Below, in pieces: positions 53,995 through 63,389 of a stretch of 64,000 bases of DNA. Position numbers and translations under genes: made by a program. The stretch covers positions 62,001 to 126,000 of the forward strand of contig NZ_WHOA01000241.1 in assembly GCF_013141715.1 (NCBI RefSeq), given 5' to 3'. The stretch comes from Paenibacillus phytorum (GTDB lineage Bacteria; Bacillota; Bacilli; Paenibacillales; NBRC-103111). Within the stretch, counting starts at the first letter, position 1, and each line of letters begins with the position of its first letter. The notes beneath the pieces were generated by a model that ran no database searches, was not told where the DNA came from, and saw only the letters and a list, made by a program, of their open reading frames with translations.

Positions 53995-54777
53995 TTGCCA
54001 AAAGAACTCTACGGTCATTTTCATTCGGATGAACATCATTTTGTCGACAAAGCCTGGGATTGGGTGGAACGTGCAGCTGAGCAGCATGCCGTGAAGCTAA
54101 CGGATTTTCTAGATCCCAGACAAGCTTTTATACTGACGTCACTCGTTAATCGACACCCAGATGTACACTGCCGTTTAGATGGCGGATACTCGACCGCCGA
54201 ACGAAGAAGGGCTCTTATTGCCCCTGATTACCGATCTTTGGATGGGGAAGATATGGCCATGGCGGTCTTGTCCGTTTCTTCCGGAGACGGCAAATTTCTA
54301 ACATTAGAACATGGAGATTACATGGGCGCCATTCTTGGACTCGGCATGAAGCGAGACAAGGTTGGCGATATTCATGTTATAGAGGGCGGCTGCCATTGTT
54401 TGGTTACCCAGGATGCTGCGGATTACCTACATTTGAATTTGTCCCAGGTACATAGGGTTCATGTGCAAACAGAGTTGCTTTCGTTAGATAAACTGGAACT
54501 CGCTCATGTACAATTGGACGAGCTGAACCTGTCTGTTGCATCAATGCGTATGGACGGGATTGTGAGCGATGTATTCAGGCTTAGCCGAGCTAAAATATTG
54601 GTTCCCATTCAAGCTGGCCGCTGCCGCGTCAATTGGAAGCTTGAGGAAGATCCTAGTAAGCCTCTTAAAGAGGGGGATATGGTGTCTTTGCAAGGATTTG
54701 GTAGATTCAAGGTGCTTGAAGTGGAAGGCGTAACGAAAAAAGGACGTATTCGTGTGAAGATCGGCAAATTTGCATGA
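53995..54777 (+). CDS. ylmH: S4-domain RNA-binding protein YlmH
   Basis: A 260-residue protein with an S4 RNA-binding domain in the last 80 residues (LNLSVASMRMDGIVSDVFRLSR, in parts) and the YlmH N-terminal domain (KLTDFLDPRQAFILTSLVN). YlmH binds the ribosome, and recent work on the Bacillus protein ties it to ribosome rescue. TTG 53995 is the family start (MPKELYGHF) but has only a G-rich stretch about 13 bases upstream, so translational coupling to ylmG, which ends two bases earlier, is likely. Confidence 0.9.
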   Translation: MPKELYGHFHSDEHHFVDKAWDWVERAAEQHAVKLTDFLDPRQAFILTSLVNRHPDVHCRLDGGYSTAERRRALIAPDYRSLDGEDMAMAVLSVSSGDGKFLTLEHGDYMGAILGLGMKRDKVGDIHVIEGGCHCLVTQDAADYLHLNLSQVHRVHVQTELLSLDKLELAHVQLDELNLSVASMRMDGIVSDVFRLSRAKILVPIQAGRCRVNWKLEEDPSKPLKEGDMVSLQGFGRFKVLEVEGVTKKGRIRVKIGKFA

Positions 54778-54778
54778 A

Positions 54779-54797
54779 CGTGGATAATTTATCCACG
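54779..54797. repeat. Palindrome CGTGGATAA/TTATCCACG after ylmH
   Basis: A 9-bp inverted repeat around a single T overlaps the ylmH stop region end. Each arm is one base from a DnaA box (TTATCCACA). Confidence 0.6.
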
Positions 54798-54858
54798 AAC
54801 TTTGCAGGAATTGCTTATTTTCTGTCGAACTGATTCAGTATAGATGTGGGTTCAATCT

Positions 54859-54925
54859 AGCTTTCATGGAAGAAAGCTTAGCTTATGCTTACGAAGTCAG
54901 TTTTGCTGCGCAAAACGCTAAGGAG
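54859..54925 (+). repeat. Hairpin-SD repeat, two units, before divIVA
   Basis: Unit 1 has an AGCTTTC/GAAAGCT stem (54859-54865 with 54872-54878). Unit 2 has the head TGCTTACGAAG (54886-54896), a GTTTTGC/GCAAAAC stem (54900-54906 with 54910-54916) and CTAAGGAGGGG, the divIVA ribosome binding site. Confidence 0.88.
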
Positions 54926-54933
54926 GGGCACTG

Positions 54934-55410
54934 ATGCCATTAACACCGCTAGACATACATAATAAGGAGTTTTCCCGCTCGTTCCGCGGTTATGATGAAG
55001 ATCAAGTGAATGAATTCCTGGATCAAGTCATTAAGGATTACGAGGCATTGATTCGTGAGAATAAAGACTTGCACAATCAAACGGTGGCACTGCAGGAACG
55101 TTTGGACCATTTCACGAATATTGAGGAATCACTTAGCAAAACGATCATCGTTGCTCAAGAAGCTGCGGATGAAGTGAGAAGCAACGCCAAGAAAGAAGCG
55201 CAGCTGATCTTGAAGGAAGCTGAGAAGAATGCAGATCGGATTATTAATGAATCCTTGACGCGTTCACGCAAGGTTGCTTTGGAGATTGAAGAATTGAAGA
55301 AACAAGCCTCCATTTATCGCACACGCTTCCGGACGCTGCTTGAAGCACAATTAGAGCTGCTCAACACGGAAGGCTGGCAAAGTATGCAGTTTGAAAATAA
55401 AGAAGAGTAG
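54934..55410 (+). CDS. divIVA: Cell division/pole-organising protein DivIVA
   Basis: A 158-residue coiled-coil protein that senses negative membrane curvature at septa and poles. The N-terminal membrane-binding domain TPLDIHNKEFSRSFRGYDED is diagnostic (family LTPxDIxNKxFxxxFRGYxxxEV). A long coiled coil follows (about 35-135). ATG 54934 uses the AAGGAGGGG at the end of the hairpin repeat. Position before ileS is as in Bacillus. Confidence 0.95.
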   Translation: MPLTPLDIHNKEFSRSFRGYDEDQVNEFLDQVIKDYEALIRENKDLHNQTVALQERLDHFTNIEESLSKTIIVAQEAADEVRSNAKKEAQLILKEAEKNADRIINESLTRSRKVALEIEELKKQASIYRTRFRTLLEAQLELLNTEGWQSMQFENKEE

Positions 55411-55436
55411 GAATCGATGAATAGGTGGTTGTCATA

Positions 55437-55465
55437 TTGACTATGCCTAACGAATTGGTTATACT
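55437..55465 (+). promoter_or_regulatory. Sigma-A promoter of ileS leader
   Basis: TTGACT (55437-55442) and TATACT (55460-55465) are 17 bases apart, giving a start near 55472, at the head of the T-box leader. Confidence 0.8.
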
Positions 55466-55471
55466 CCTGTT

Positions 55472-55752
55472 AAATGTATCTCAGTAAAGCTATGATTGGA
55501 ACGAGTAGGTCGAATTAGCAGTGTCAGCGAATTAGGGTATTGGTGTGAGCCTAATCTCTGCAGCGTACCGAATATCCCCCAGGAGCGTCTCTTGAAGCGA
55601 GTAGAGAGAAACGGGTCATGCCGTTACACATGATCGAGTGATTAAGCTTATGTTCGATACGCCCGAAGGTGTATGTTCATTTTGCTTTTTAACGAGGGTG
55701 GTACCGCGAGTTAAAGTTTCTCGTCCCTTTTTGGGGATGAGAGGCTTTTTTT
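55472..55752 (+). promoter_or_regulatory. Isoleucine T-box leader of ileS
   Basis: A T-box riboswitch senses uncharged tRNA. The T-box sequence AGGGTGGTACCGCG is at 55695-55708; its TGGT pairs with the NCCA end of tRNA-Ile (A73). An ATC codon (55574-55576) in the region GAATATCCC is the likely specifier. The terminator (CTCGTCCC with GGGATGAG around 55720-55741, then T7) follows, and stem I and the AG-rich parts precede. Uncharged tRNA-Ile should favour the antiterminator and turn on ileS. Confidence 0.9.
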
Positions 55753-55798
55753 GTTTTTCTGATAACATAAAGTTTGAGGCAGGAATGGAGTGGTTGGC

Positions 55799-58567
55799 AT
55801 GGATTATGGCAAAACATTAAATTTACTACAAACAGAGTTTCCGATGAGAGGCAATTTGCCGCAGGCGGAACCGAAAATTCAAGAACACTGGGAAGCTGAA
55901 GACATTTATGCCAAAGTGCAGGAGAGTCGCAAAGGCAGAACAAAATTCATTCTGCATGATGGACCTCCGTACGCGAACGGTGATATTCATATCGGACATG
56001 CTTTAAACAAGGTATTAAAAGATATCATCGTACGATTCAAAACATTACAAGGCTTCGATGCGCCTTATGTTCCAGGCTGGGATACACACGGATTGCCGAT
56101 TGAGCAAGTCATTACGAATAGCGGTAAAGTTGATCGTAAAAAAATGACCGTCCCTGAGTTCCGTGAATATTGCAAAGAATACGCCCTTCAGTCCGTTGAG
56201 AAACAGAAGAGCCAATTCCAGCGTCTGGGTATCCGTGGTGATTGGAAGAATCCATATATCACACTGCAGCCAAATTATGAAGCTCAGCAAATTCGAGTGT
56301 TCGGTAAAATGGTACAAAAAGGCTTTGTGTACAAAGGGTTGAAGCCTGTTTATTGGTCCCCATCTTCCGAAAGTGCACTTGCGGAAGCTGAGATTGAGTA
56401 CAAAGAAAAAACCTCCACATCCATTTACGTGGCGTTCCCTGTTAAAGACGGCAAAGGTAAGCTGCCGCAGGATGCCGCTATTGTGATCTGGACGACAACA
56501 GCATGGACGCTGCCTGCAAACCTGGGCATTTCACTTCATCCTGAGTTCGACTATGCTGTTGTTGGGGCCGGTGGGAAGAAATATGTACTTGCACAGGGCT
56601 TGCTTGCTGCTGCAGCTAAGGAAATTGGCTGGACCGATTACGAAGTGTTGTCGACGGTAAAAGGCAGCGAACTCGAGTTCGTTACGTGCCAGCATCCGTT
56701 CTATGACCGTGAATCGCTTGTTATGGTTGGCGAACATGTGACACTAGAAGCGGGTACAGGCTGCGTACACACAGCTCCTGGACACGGGGAAGACGATTTC
56801 GCAATTGGACAACGTTATAACATCGGAGTGCTATGTCCTGTTGATGATCAAGGGCATTTCACTGCTGAAGCACCGGGCTTTGAAGGCATGTTCTACGAAA
56901 AAGGCGGCAAGCTGATTATCGAAAAGCTGCAAGAATCAGGTCTATTGCTTAAAGCTGGAGAAATTCAGCATCAATACGCCCATGATTGGCGCACGAAGAA
57001 GCCTGTTATTTATCGAGCAACAGAGCAGTGGTTCGCGTCTATTGATAAATTCAGACAAGAGATGCTGGATGAAATCAAGCAAGTGAAGTGGACACCAGAG
57101 TGGGGCGAAATCCGCCTGCATAACATGATTGCAGATCGCGGAGACTGGTGCATTTCGAGGCAGCGTGCATGGGGTGTTCCTATTCCGATCTTCTACTGCC
57201 GCAGCTGTAATGAACCGCTTGTCAATGAACAAACCATTGAGCATGTGGCTCAGTTATTTGAGCAAGAAGGCTCAAATGCTTGGTTTATCAAGGATGAGAA
57301 GGATCTCCTTCCTCAGGAAACTAGCTGCTCCAAATGTGGTCATGGTGAGTTCCGTAAGGAAACGGATATCATGGACGTATGGTTTGATTCTGGTTCTAGC
57401 CATGTGGCTGTGTTAGAATCCCGTCCTGAGCTGCAGTGGCCTGCGGATCTGTACTTAGAAGGTTCTGACCAGTACCGTGGTTGGTTCAACTCCTCTCTCA
57501 TTACAGGTGTTGCCACAAGAGAGAAATCGCCTTATAAAGGCGTTCTCAGCCATGGCTTTACGCTGGATGGAGAAGGACGGAAAATGTCCAAGTCGATCGG
57601 AAACACGATTGATCCGAATGTGGTGTGTGGTAAGCTAGGCGCCGATATCCTGCGTTTGTGGGTATCCTCAGTCGATTATCAATCGGATCACCGGATTTCG
57701 GATAATATCTTGAACCAAACGACGGAAGTTTACCGTAAAATTCGCAACACGATGCGTTTCTTGCTGGGTAACATGAGTCATTTCAACCCAGAAACAGATC
57801 AGGTAGCCGCAGAGAATTTGTCTGAGCTCGACCGTTATGCGTTGATTCGCTTGAATCGCATGATTGAGAAGGTAGTGAAGGCTTATGAAGCGTATGAATT
57901 CCATGTCGTTTACCAAACGATTCATCATTTCTGCGCGGTTGAAATGAGCTCATTCTACTTGGATATTATCAAGGACCGTTTGTATGCAAACGCGCCTCAT
58001 GATCCTGCTCGGAAAGCTTCGCAAACCGTATTATATGCTTCCTTAACTGCGATTACGAAGCTGATTTCACCTATTCTTCCACATACAGCGGATGAAGTAT
58101 GGAAGTACATTCCTGGAGTTGAGCTCAGCAGTGTGCAGTTAGCAGAATTACCGGAAGTCGATTCAAGTTTATACAAGGAAGAAGTGGAAACTAAATGGAA
58201 TAGTTTCCTGGATGTTAGAGATGAAGTTCTGAAAGCTCTCGAAGAGGCACGTAAAGAGAAGGTCATCGGTAACTCATTAGGAGCTGCTGTACATCTATAT
58301 CCGAATGAAGCTACTTACGACTTACTTATGCAATTGGAGCAGTTGGATCAATTGTTCATCGTGTCTGCTGTGAGCGTGCATAAACCTGGGACGGAGGCTC
58401 CTGCTGGGGTGTATCAATCGAAGGACGCTGTCATTGCTATCGCAGTAGCTGAAGGTGAGAAGTGCGAGCGCTGTTGGATAGTGACTCCTGAGGTGGGGCA
58501 AAGTAAAGAACATCCGACACTTTGTACCAGATGTAATGACGTTGTTTCGGCTCATTACCACGAGTAA
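55799..58567 (+). CDS. ileS: Isoleucyl-tRNA synthetase
   Basis: Charges tRNA-Ile. The 922-residue class I enzyme has the HIGH motif at 64-67, the CP1 editing domain ([20 protein letters not shown]), KMSKS at 595-599, and a C-terminal zinc finger (CERCW and CTRCN). This is the bacterial type sensitive to mupirocin rather than the eukaryote-like form. I prefer ATG 55799, eight bases after GGAG, over GTG 55790. Confidence 0.97.
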   Translation: MDYGKTLNLLQTEFPMRGNLPQAEPKIQEHWEAEDIYAKVQESRKGRTKFILHDGPPYANGDIHIGHALNKVLKDIIVRFKTLQGFDAPYVPGWDTHGLPIEQVITNSGKVDRKKMTVPEFREYCKEYALQSVEKQKSQFQRLGIRGDWKNPYITLQPNYEAQQIRVFGKMVQKGFVYKGLKPVYWSPSSESALAEAEIEYKEKTSTSIYVAFPVKDGKGKLPQDAAIVIWTTTAWTLPANLGISLHPEFDYAVVGAGGKKYVLAQGLLAAAAKEIGWTDYEVLSTVKGSELEFVTCQHPFYDRESLVMVGEHVTLEAGTGCVHTAPGHGEDDFAIGQRYNIGVLCPVDDQGHFTAEAPGFEGMFYEKGGKLIIEKLQESGLLLKAGEIQHQYAHDWRTKKPVIYRATEQWFASIDKFRQEMLDEIKQVKWTPEWGEIRLHNMIADRGDWCISRQRAWGVPIPIFYCRSCNEPLVNEQTIEHVAQLFEQEGSNAWFIKDEKDLLPQETSCSKCGHGEFRKETDIMDVWFDSGSSHVAVLESRPELQWPADLYLEGSDQYRGWFNSSLITGVATREKSPYKGVLSHGFTLDGEGRKMSKSIGNTIDPNVVCGKLGADILRLWVSSVDYQSDHRISDNILNQTTEVYRKIRNTMRFLLGNMSHFNPETDQVAAENLSELDRYALIRLNRMIEKVVKAYEAYEFHVVYQTIHHFCAVEMSSFYLDIIKDRLYANAPHDPARKASQTVLYASLTAITKLISPILPHTADEVWKYIPGVELSSVQLAELPEVDSSLYKEEVETKWNSFLDVRDEVLKALEEARKEKVIGNSLGAAVHLYPNEATYDLLMQLEQLDQLFIVSAVSVHKPGTEAPAGVYQSKDAVIAIAVAEGEKCERCWIVTPEVGQSKEHPTLCTRCNDVVSAHYHE

Positions 58568-58573
58568 AGGAAG

Positions 58574-58618
58574 CAAACGAGCTTTCGCTTTATGCGAAGC
58601 TCGTTTGTCCTGTTTTTT
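58574..58618. terminator. Bidirectional terminator after ileS
   Basis: CAAACGAGC (58574-58582) pairs with GCTCGTTTG (58599-58607), further extended by CGC/GCG inside, followed by CCTGTTTTTT. It serves convergent ileS and the yteA-type gene. Confidence 0.82.
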
Positions 58619-59362
58619 CTAGAGCTGCTCATCCTCTGAGTTGGAAAGGTTTTCTGGTTCGAGTAGAGGATCGCCCTCGCCGTTATGCATATAATCACGG
58701 TAGGACTTGCCTCGAACAATGGTGACATGTTCACCATACAGGTCTGTCGCAACAAAGCTTTCAAAAGATTCAACATAACCTTCGTGTTCATCGGCCTCAA
58801 TATACATTTCGTTGTAGCTTTCCACATTCGGGTCTTCGGCAAAAGCTGGCGAATTGGAGGTGCCCCAACTTTCAACGATTTGCCAGGCATCTTCACCATC
58901 AAATTCGGTCTCATCGTCACGTTCATCAAAGCTGGTTCGACCAAAAGGTGGATACAGCACTTGTTCTTCAACAGGTCTTCTGAAGGATTGGTCAGGATCA
59001 GGAACGTGTTCTAAGCTGTAAATGGTGGTAGGGATAGCTTGCAAGCGCTCAAAGGGAATCGGTTGTTTGCTGAACACACATATGCCATATTCTCCACTCT
59101 CCATGCGTGCTAAAGCTTCATTGACTTGATTTAAATGAAATTCAGCATGTTCATTGAGTGAAATATCTTTTTCTCGTTCGTAAATTTCTGTGGCGATGTC
59201 TCCTGGATGATTGTCGTACATGGAGAGCTCACCAGTACTATCTTTAAAAGAATTGGACAGGCCATAATTATCATTCGTGGCAAAATGTTTCTCGAGATAA
59301 AGCTTTTCCTCCAATAATTGCAGATATAATTCTCTTAATTGCTCCTCGGATAAATGGCTCAT
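58619..59362 (-). CDS. YteA/YlyA-family DksA-like sporulation protein
   Basis: A 247-residue protein. The N-terminal coiled-coil (residues 4-100) resembles the DksA/TraR coiled-coil that enters the RNA polymerase secondary channel, then comes a finger-like GICVFSKQPIPFERLQAIP with a single cysteine instead of four, so zinc binding is probably lost. A long acidic tail follows. In Bacillus, ylyA lies between ileS and lspA and modulates sigma-G transcription; position here is the same, but on the opposite strand. ATG 59362 follows GAAAGGAG. Confidence 0.87.
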   Translation of the reverse strand: MSHLSEEQLRELYLQLLEEKLYLEKHFATNDNYGLSNSFKDSTGELSMYDNHPGDIATEIYEREKDISLNEHAEFHLNQVNEALARMESGEYGICVFSKQPIPFERLQAIPTTIYSLEHVPDPDQSFRRPVEEQVLYPPFGRTSFDERDDETEFDGEDAWQIVESWGTSNSPAFAEDPNVESYNEMYIEADEHEGYVESFESFVATDLYGEHVTIVRGKSYRDYMHNGEGDPLLEPENLSNSEDEQL

Positions 59363-59474
59363 AGGTCGAAAGTACAGCTCCTTTCTAACAGCTGATGCAT
59401 ACCGTTATAATGCCGAGTGACAGCTTTTTTTAGTGAGGTAATTCCTTGAAACTAAGGAAATAAGGAACTTGTTT

Positions 59475-59498
59475 AAGCTTACGAAAACTCTTAGGAGG
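59475..59498 (+). repeat. Hairpin-SD repeat, shortened unit, before lspA
   Basis: AGCTTACG (59476-59483) is fused directly to AAAACTCTTAGGAGG (59484-59498). The left stem arm is missing, so this is a deleted copy of the same element, still giving the lspA ribosome binding site. Confidence 0.75.
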
Positions 59499-59506
59499 AA
59501 AAGATC

Positions 59507-60025
59507 ATGAAATATTATTTTTATGCGCTCATCGTATTTATTTTGGATCAAGTATCCAAATGGTTTATTGTGAAACGGATCCCGCTTGGCGAGGAGCGTC
59601 CAGTGCTGGGTGATTTCTTCATCCTGACGTCGCATCGTAATAGGGGCGCGGCATTTGGTATTTTGCAAAACCAAAGATGGTTTTTCATTGTGGTTACACT
59701 TATTGTTGTGATTGGTATTCTCTGGTACATACGTCGGACGATTCGTGAAAGAAAAGTTTTGTTATCTTTTGCGCTTAGTCTTCTGCTAGGAGGAGCAATC
59801 GGTAATTTCATTGATCGAGCACTATTCGGTGAAGTTGTAGATTTCCTGCAGTTTACCTTTGATTTTAGCTTGTTTGGCAAAGCCATATATTATATTTATC
59901 CGATTTTCAATTTAGCTGATTCGGCCATCGTGATCGGGGTAATCCTGATTTTCTTAGAATCGTTACTTACTTGGAGAAAAGAGAAAAAAGGAGCAACGAA
60001 TGAACACAAATCAGACCTCATCTGA
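59507..60025 (+). CDS. lspA: Signal peptidase II (lipoprotein signal peptidase)
   Basis: Cleaves lipoprotein signal peptides. A 172-residue protein with four membrane helices and the family blocks NRGAAFGIL, GNFIDRALFGEVVDFLQF (first catalytic Asp) and IFNLADSAIVIGV (second catalytic Asp). ATG 59507 has AGGAGG eight bases upstream. Its end overlaps the next gene by 26 bases. It should process the several lipoproteins in this window. Confidence 0.96.
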   Translation: MKYYFYALIVFILDQVSKWFIVKRIPLGEERPVLGDFFILTSHRNRGAAFGILQNQRWFFIVVTLIVVIGILWYIRRTIRERKVLLSFALSLLLGGAIGNFIDRALFGEVVDFLQFTFDFSLFGKAIYYIYPIFNLADSAIVIGVILIFLESLLTWRKEKKGATNEHKSDLI

Positions 60026-60950
60026 GGCCGCTACAAATGATGTCATCGAATGGACGGTTGAAGGGCAGTATGCCGGTGAACGTATTGATAAATTCATTAC
60101 GGAAGCATTGGAAGAAGATGTGTCAAGAACACTCGTTCAGCAATGGGTCAAAGACGGGCATGTTAAAGTGAATGGGAAAGCCATAAAACCAAACTATAAA
60201 CTGTCTGAACAAGATGTTATTTCTTTGCGCATTCCTGAACCCCAGGGTGTTGAGCTTGCCGCGGAAAACATTCCTCTTAATGTGGTATACGAGGACGCCG
60301 ATGTCATTGTAATCAATAAGCAGCGGGGACTTGTCGTTCATCCAGCACCTGGCCATTACTCAGGTACATTGGTTAACGCATTAATGTACCATTGCAAGGA
60401 TCTATCTGGCATCAACGGAGAACTGCGTCCTGGAATCGTACATCGGATTGATAAGGACACATCCGGCCTAATCATGTCAGCAAAGAACGACAAAGCACAC
60501 GCTAGCTTAGCTGAACAGTTAAAGGCTCATACGGTCAATCGCAAATATATCGCCTTGGTACATGGAAACCTACAGCATGATCAAGGTACGATTGACGCTC
60601 CAATTGGTCGGGATTCAAATGATCGCAAGATGTATACGGTAACGGAGAAAAACAGCAAGCAAGCAGTGACTCATTTCGTAGTTATCGAACGCTTTGGCGA
60701 TTTTACCTTGGTGGAGCTGAAGTTGGAAACGGGAAGAACCCACCAAATTCGTGTGCATATGAAATTCATTGGTCACCCTCTTGTAGGGGATCCGATGTAC
60801 GGCAAGAGTAAAGGGATGCTGATGGATGGCCAGGCGCTGCACGCTGCCATTCTGGGCTTTAAGCATCCGCGTACAGGGGAATGGATGCAATTTGAAGCAC
60901 CGATTCCAGCTGATATGGAAAACCTTCTGCAAACAATTCGAACATCCTAG
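60000..60950 (+). CDS. ylyB: RluD-type 23S rRNA pseudouridine synthase (YlyB)
   Basis: A 316-residue RluA-family enzyme. The N-terminal S4 domain (ERIDKFITEALEEDVSRT) is followed by the catalytic domain with the Asp in HRIDKDTSG and the KLETGRTHQIRVHM block. It likely isomerises uridines in helix 69 of 23S rRNA. ATG 60000 lies inside lspA with AAAAAGGAG upstream, so translation is coupled. It follows lspA as in Bacillus. Confidence 0.93.
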   Translation: MNTNQTSSEAATNDVIEWTVEGQYAGERIDKFITEALEEDVSRTLVQQWVKDGHVKVNGKAIKPNYKLSEQDVISLRIPEPQGVELAAENIPLNVVYEDADVIVINKQRGLVVHPAPGHYSGTLVNALMYHCKDLSGINGELRPGIVHRIDKDTSGLIMSAKNDKAHASLAEQLKAHTVNRKYIALVHGNLQHDQGTIDAPIGRDSNDRKMYTVTEKNSKQAVTHFVVIERFGDFTLVELKLETGRTHQIRVHMKFIGHPLVGDPMYGKSKGMLMDGQALHAAILGFKHPRTGEWMQFEAPIPADMENLLQTIRTS

Positions 60951-60981
60951 GGTTCTTCAGAGTGGGAGAGGAGTGAATCAC

Positions 60982-62139
60982 ATGGAGCATCTGATTAATC
61001 CACAAGTGAAAGACATTCAAATTTCAGGCATTCGCAAAATATCGAATCTCGTCAGCACCATTCCAGGCGCATTGACGTTAACGATTGGACAGCCTGATTT
61101 CCCGACGCCGCGGCATATTATTGAAGCTGGACAGCGGGCTTTGGATCAAAATAAAACAGTTTATACGCAAAATCCCGGACTATTGGAACTGCGAGAAGCT
61201 GTATCCAGCTTCGTTCACAAAAAGTACGGCCAACAATATCGCGCGGCTGACGAAATTATCGTGACAGCTGGAGCGAGTCAAGCGGTAGACATTACGTTAC
61301 GTACCATTCTTACACCTGGTGCAGAAGTTATTATTCCCGCACCAATTTACCCTGGGTACGAGCCATTAATCAGATTGGCAGGGGGAGTCCCTGTCTACGT
61401 CGATACCAGACCGAATGGCTTGAAATTAACGGCAGAGTTACTTGAGCCTTATCTAACAGATAACACGCGCTGTGTTATTTTATGTTACCCGTCTAATCCT
61501 ACAGGCCAAGTACTCACGGAGCAGGAATTGGCCGATTTGGCTCAATTATTAGAAGATCGGGAATTGTTTATTTTATCCGATGAAATTTACAGTGAGCTTG
61601 TTTACGGTGTTCGTCATCAGTCTATTGCAACGATTGGCAAACTCCGCGAGAAAACGATTGTCATTAATGGCCTCTCCAAATCTCACGCTATGACAGGTTG
61701 GCGAGTTGGATTCACATTAGCGCCGGCTTACATTACGGAGCATATGGTCAAGGTGCATCAGTATAATGTGACTTGTGCAAGCTCTGTAAGCCAGTATGCG
61801 GCATTAGAGGCTTTAACAGTTGGTGTGGATGATGCGCTGCCTATGCGCAATGCCTATGAAGTTCGTAGGGATTATGTCTATGATCGTCTGCTTGCTATGG
61901 GCTTCGAGTTGGAGAAGCCGAATGGGGCGTTTTATTTGTTCCCATCCATTGTTAAATTCGGATTGAGCTCTCAGGACTTTACCATGAGGCTGCTTCATGA
62001 GGAACATGTTGCTGTTGTTCCTGGAGATGCTTTCACTTCTTACGGAGAAGGCTATATCCGTATTTCTTATGCTTATTCGCAAGAAGTATTGGAAGAGTCA
62101 CTTGATCGTCTTGAGCGCTTTGTAAATAAACTAGCGTGA
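60982..62139 (+). CDS. patA: Class I aminotransferase, probable N-acetyl-LL-diaminopimelate aminotransferase
   Basis: A 385-residue PLP fold-type I enzyme; Lys233 in INGLSKSHAMTGWR binds PLP, and NPTGQVL and SDEIYSELVYG are typical. The two genes that converge on it, dapL and dapH, are the other enzymes of the acetylase branch of lysine/DAP synthesis, so this is probably PatA. Other aminotransferases of the same family exist. ATG 60982 has GAGAGGAG upstream. Confidence 0.85.
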   Translation: MEHLINPQVKDIQISGIRKISNLVSTIPGALTLTIGQPDFPTPRHIIEAGQRALDQNKTVYTQNPGLLELREAVSSFVHKKYGQQYRAADEIIVTAGASQAVDITLRTILTPGAEVIIPAPIYPGYEPLIRLAGGVPVYVDTRPNGLKLTAELLEPYLTDNTRCVILCYPSNPTGQVLTEQELADLAQLLEDRELFILSDEIYSELVYGVRHQSIATIGKLREKTIVINGLSKSHAMTGWRVGFTLAPAYITEHMVKVHQYNVTCASSVSQYAALEALTVGVDDALPMRNAYEVRRDYVYDRLLAMGFELEKPNGAFYLFPSIVKFGLSSQDFTMRLLHEEHVAVVPGDAFTSYGEGYIRISYAYSQEVLEESLDRLERFVNKLA

Positions 62140-62187
62140 GCTAGCTAATTGCAAGGCATTTAATAAGTCGACGTTTATGACAATACG

Positions 62188-62239
62188 AAAAAACCTCCAA
62201 TTCCACAATGAAAGTGGGTTGGAGGTTTTGAGGTTTTTC
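62188..62239. terminator. Convergent terminator between patA and dapL
   Basis: AAAACCTCCAA (62190-62200) pairs with TTGGAGGTTTT (62219-62229), with CCAC/GTGG inside and T-rich sequence on both sides. Confidence 0.9.
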
Positions 62240-62246
62240 TTTGCTT

Positions 62247-63368
62247 TTAATTAGATTTAAATCGTAAATAGGCTGTAATGGTATCTACGGCTACATCAAT
62301 AGCGTTCTCGTTAGGATCAAGCTTGGCGTTATGCAACCCATGAGGGGTGTCTACCCCTAACCAGAACATGAAGCCAGGTATTTGCTCCAAAAAGTAGCCG
62401 AAGTCTTCGCCTGTCATCGCTTCTGTGCACTCCACAAGCTGCACGTTATCATTACCGCGCAGCCAGTCCATGAATTCCACTGTCAAAGCAGGATCATTGA
62501 ACACTTGGCGGTAATTCGAGCCATAATCAATAGAGACTTGACACTCGAAGGAACTTTCGATTCCTGCCGCTACAGCTTCGATACGTTTCTTGATCTTGTT
62601 CATAGAATCAGCGGAAAGGGTGCGAATCGTGCCTTCCAAGCGGGCTTTTTCGGCGATAATGTTTTGCTTTGTTCCAGCTTCCATTTTACCAATGGTAATG
62701 ACGGCCGAATCAAGCGGATTCACATTACGGGAAATAATGGTTTGCAGTTGACCAACCATTTGTGTCGCCGCTATGATCATATCATTTGCTTGGTGCGGGT
62801 AAGCGGCATGTCCGCCTTTGCCTAGCAGGTCAATGAACAACTCAGATGTGTTGGCAAACAAGATCTCCGGCCTAGTGGCAATCGTGCCTACTGGATACTC
62901 AGGAGCAATATGGAGTGCAACCATCTGGTCGGGCTTCCAATCCTGCAATTCTTCAGCAGCAAGCATGGGTAATGCGCCGCCTGGACCTTCTTCAGCTGGC
63001 TGAAACAACACAATCAGGTCATCCTTCATCGGCTGCTGAACGAAATGGGTGACAACGCCCATCCCAATCGACATGTGAAAATCATGTCCGCATGCATGCA
63101 TGTAACCTGGATGCTGGGAAGGAAACGGAAGAGAGGTCTCTTCCGTGATGGGCAGCCCGTCCATATCCGCTCGATATCCGAAGCGTTTGGTAGGGTTCGT
63201 ACCTTTGATATAAACCAAAATGCCAGTGCGCCAAGTGCGAATCGTCATTCTATCCTGAGGAAGCTTAGCAAGATGGTCAAGGAGAAGCTGTTGCGTCTTG
63301 AACTCTTGAAAGCCCGGCTCCGGGATTTGGTGAAGCTGACGGCGCAGCTCTATAAAGGGGCTAAGCAT
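62247..63368 (-). CDS. dapL: N-acetyldiaminopimelate deacetylase (M20 family)
   Basis: Removes the acetyl group from N-acetyl-LL-diaminopimelate. A 373-residue M20 amidohydrolase with metal ligands in [14 protein letters not shown], the EEGPGG catalytic Glu pair and [16 protein letters not shown] of the dimer domain. ATG 63368 follows GGAGGA on the minus strand. dapH lies 21 bases upstream, the order known from ykuQ-ykuR. Confidence 0.92.
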   Translation of the reverse strand: MLSPFIELRRQLHQIPEPGFQEFKTQQLLLDHLAKLPQDRMTIRTWRTGILVYIKGTNPTKRFGYRADMDGLPITEETSLPFPSQHPGYMHACGHDFHMSIGMGVVTHFVQQPMKDDLIVLFQPAEEGPGGALPMLAAEELQDWKPDQMVALHIAPEYPVGTIATRPEILFANTSELFIDLLGKGGHAAYPHQANDMIIAATQMVGQLQTIISRNVNPLDSAVITIGKMEAGTKQNIIAEKARLEGTIRTLSADSMNKIKKRIEAVAAGIESSFECQVSIDYGSNYRQVFNDPALTVEFMDWLRGNDNVQLVECTEAMTGEDFGYFLEQIPGFMFWLGVDTPHGLHNAKLDPNENAIDVAVDTITAYLRFKSN

Positions 63369-63389
63369 GGTGAATTCCTCCAGAACACC

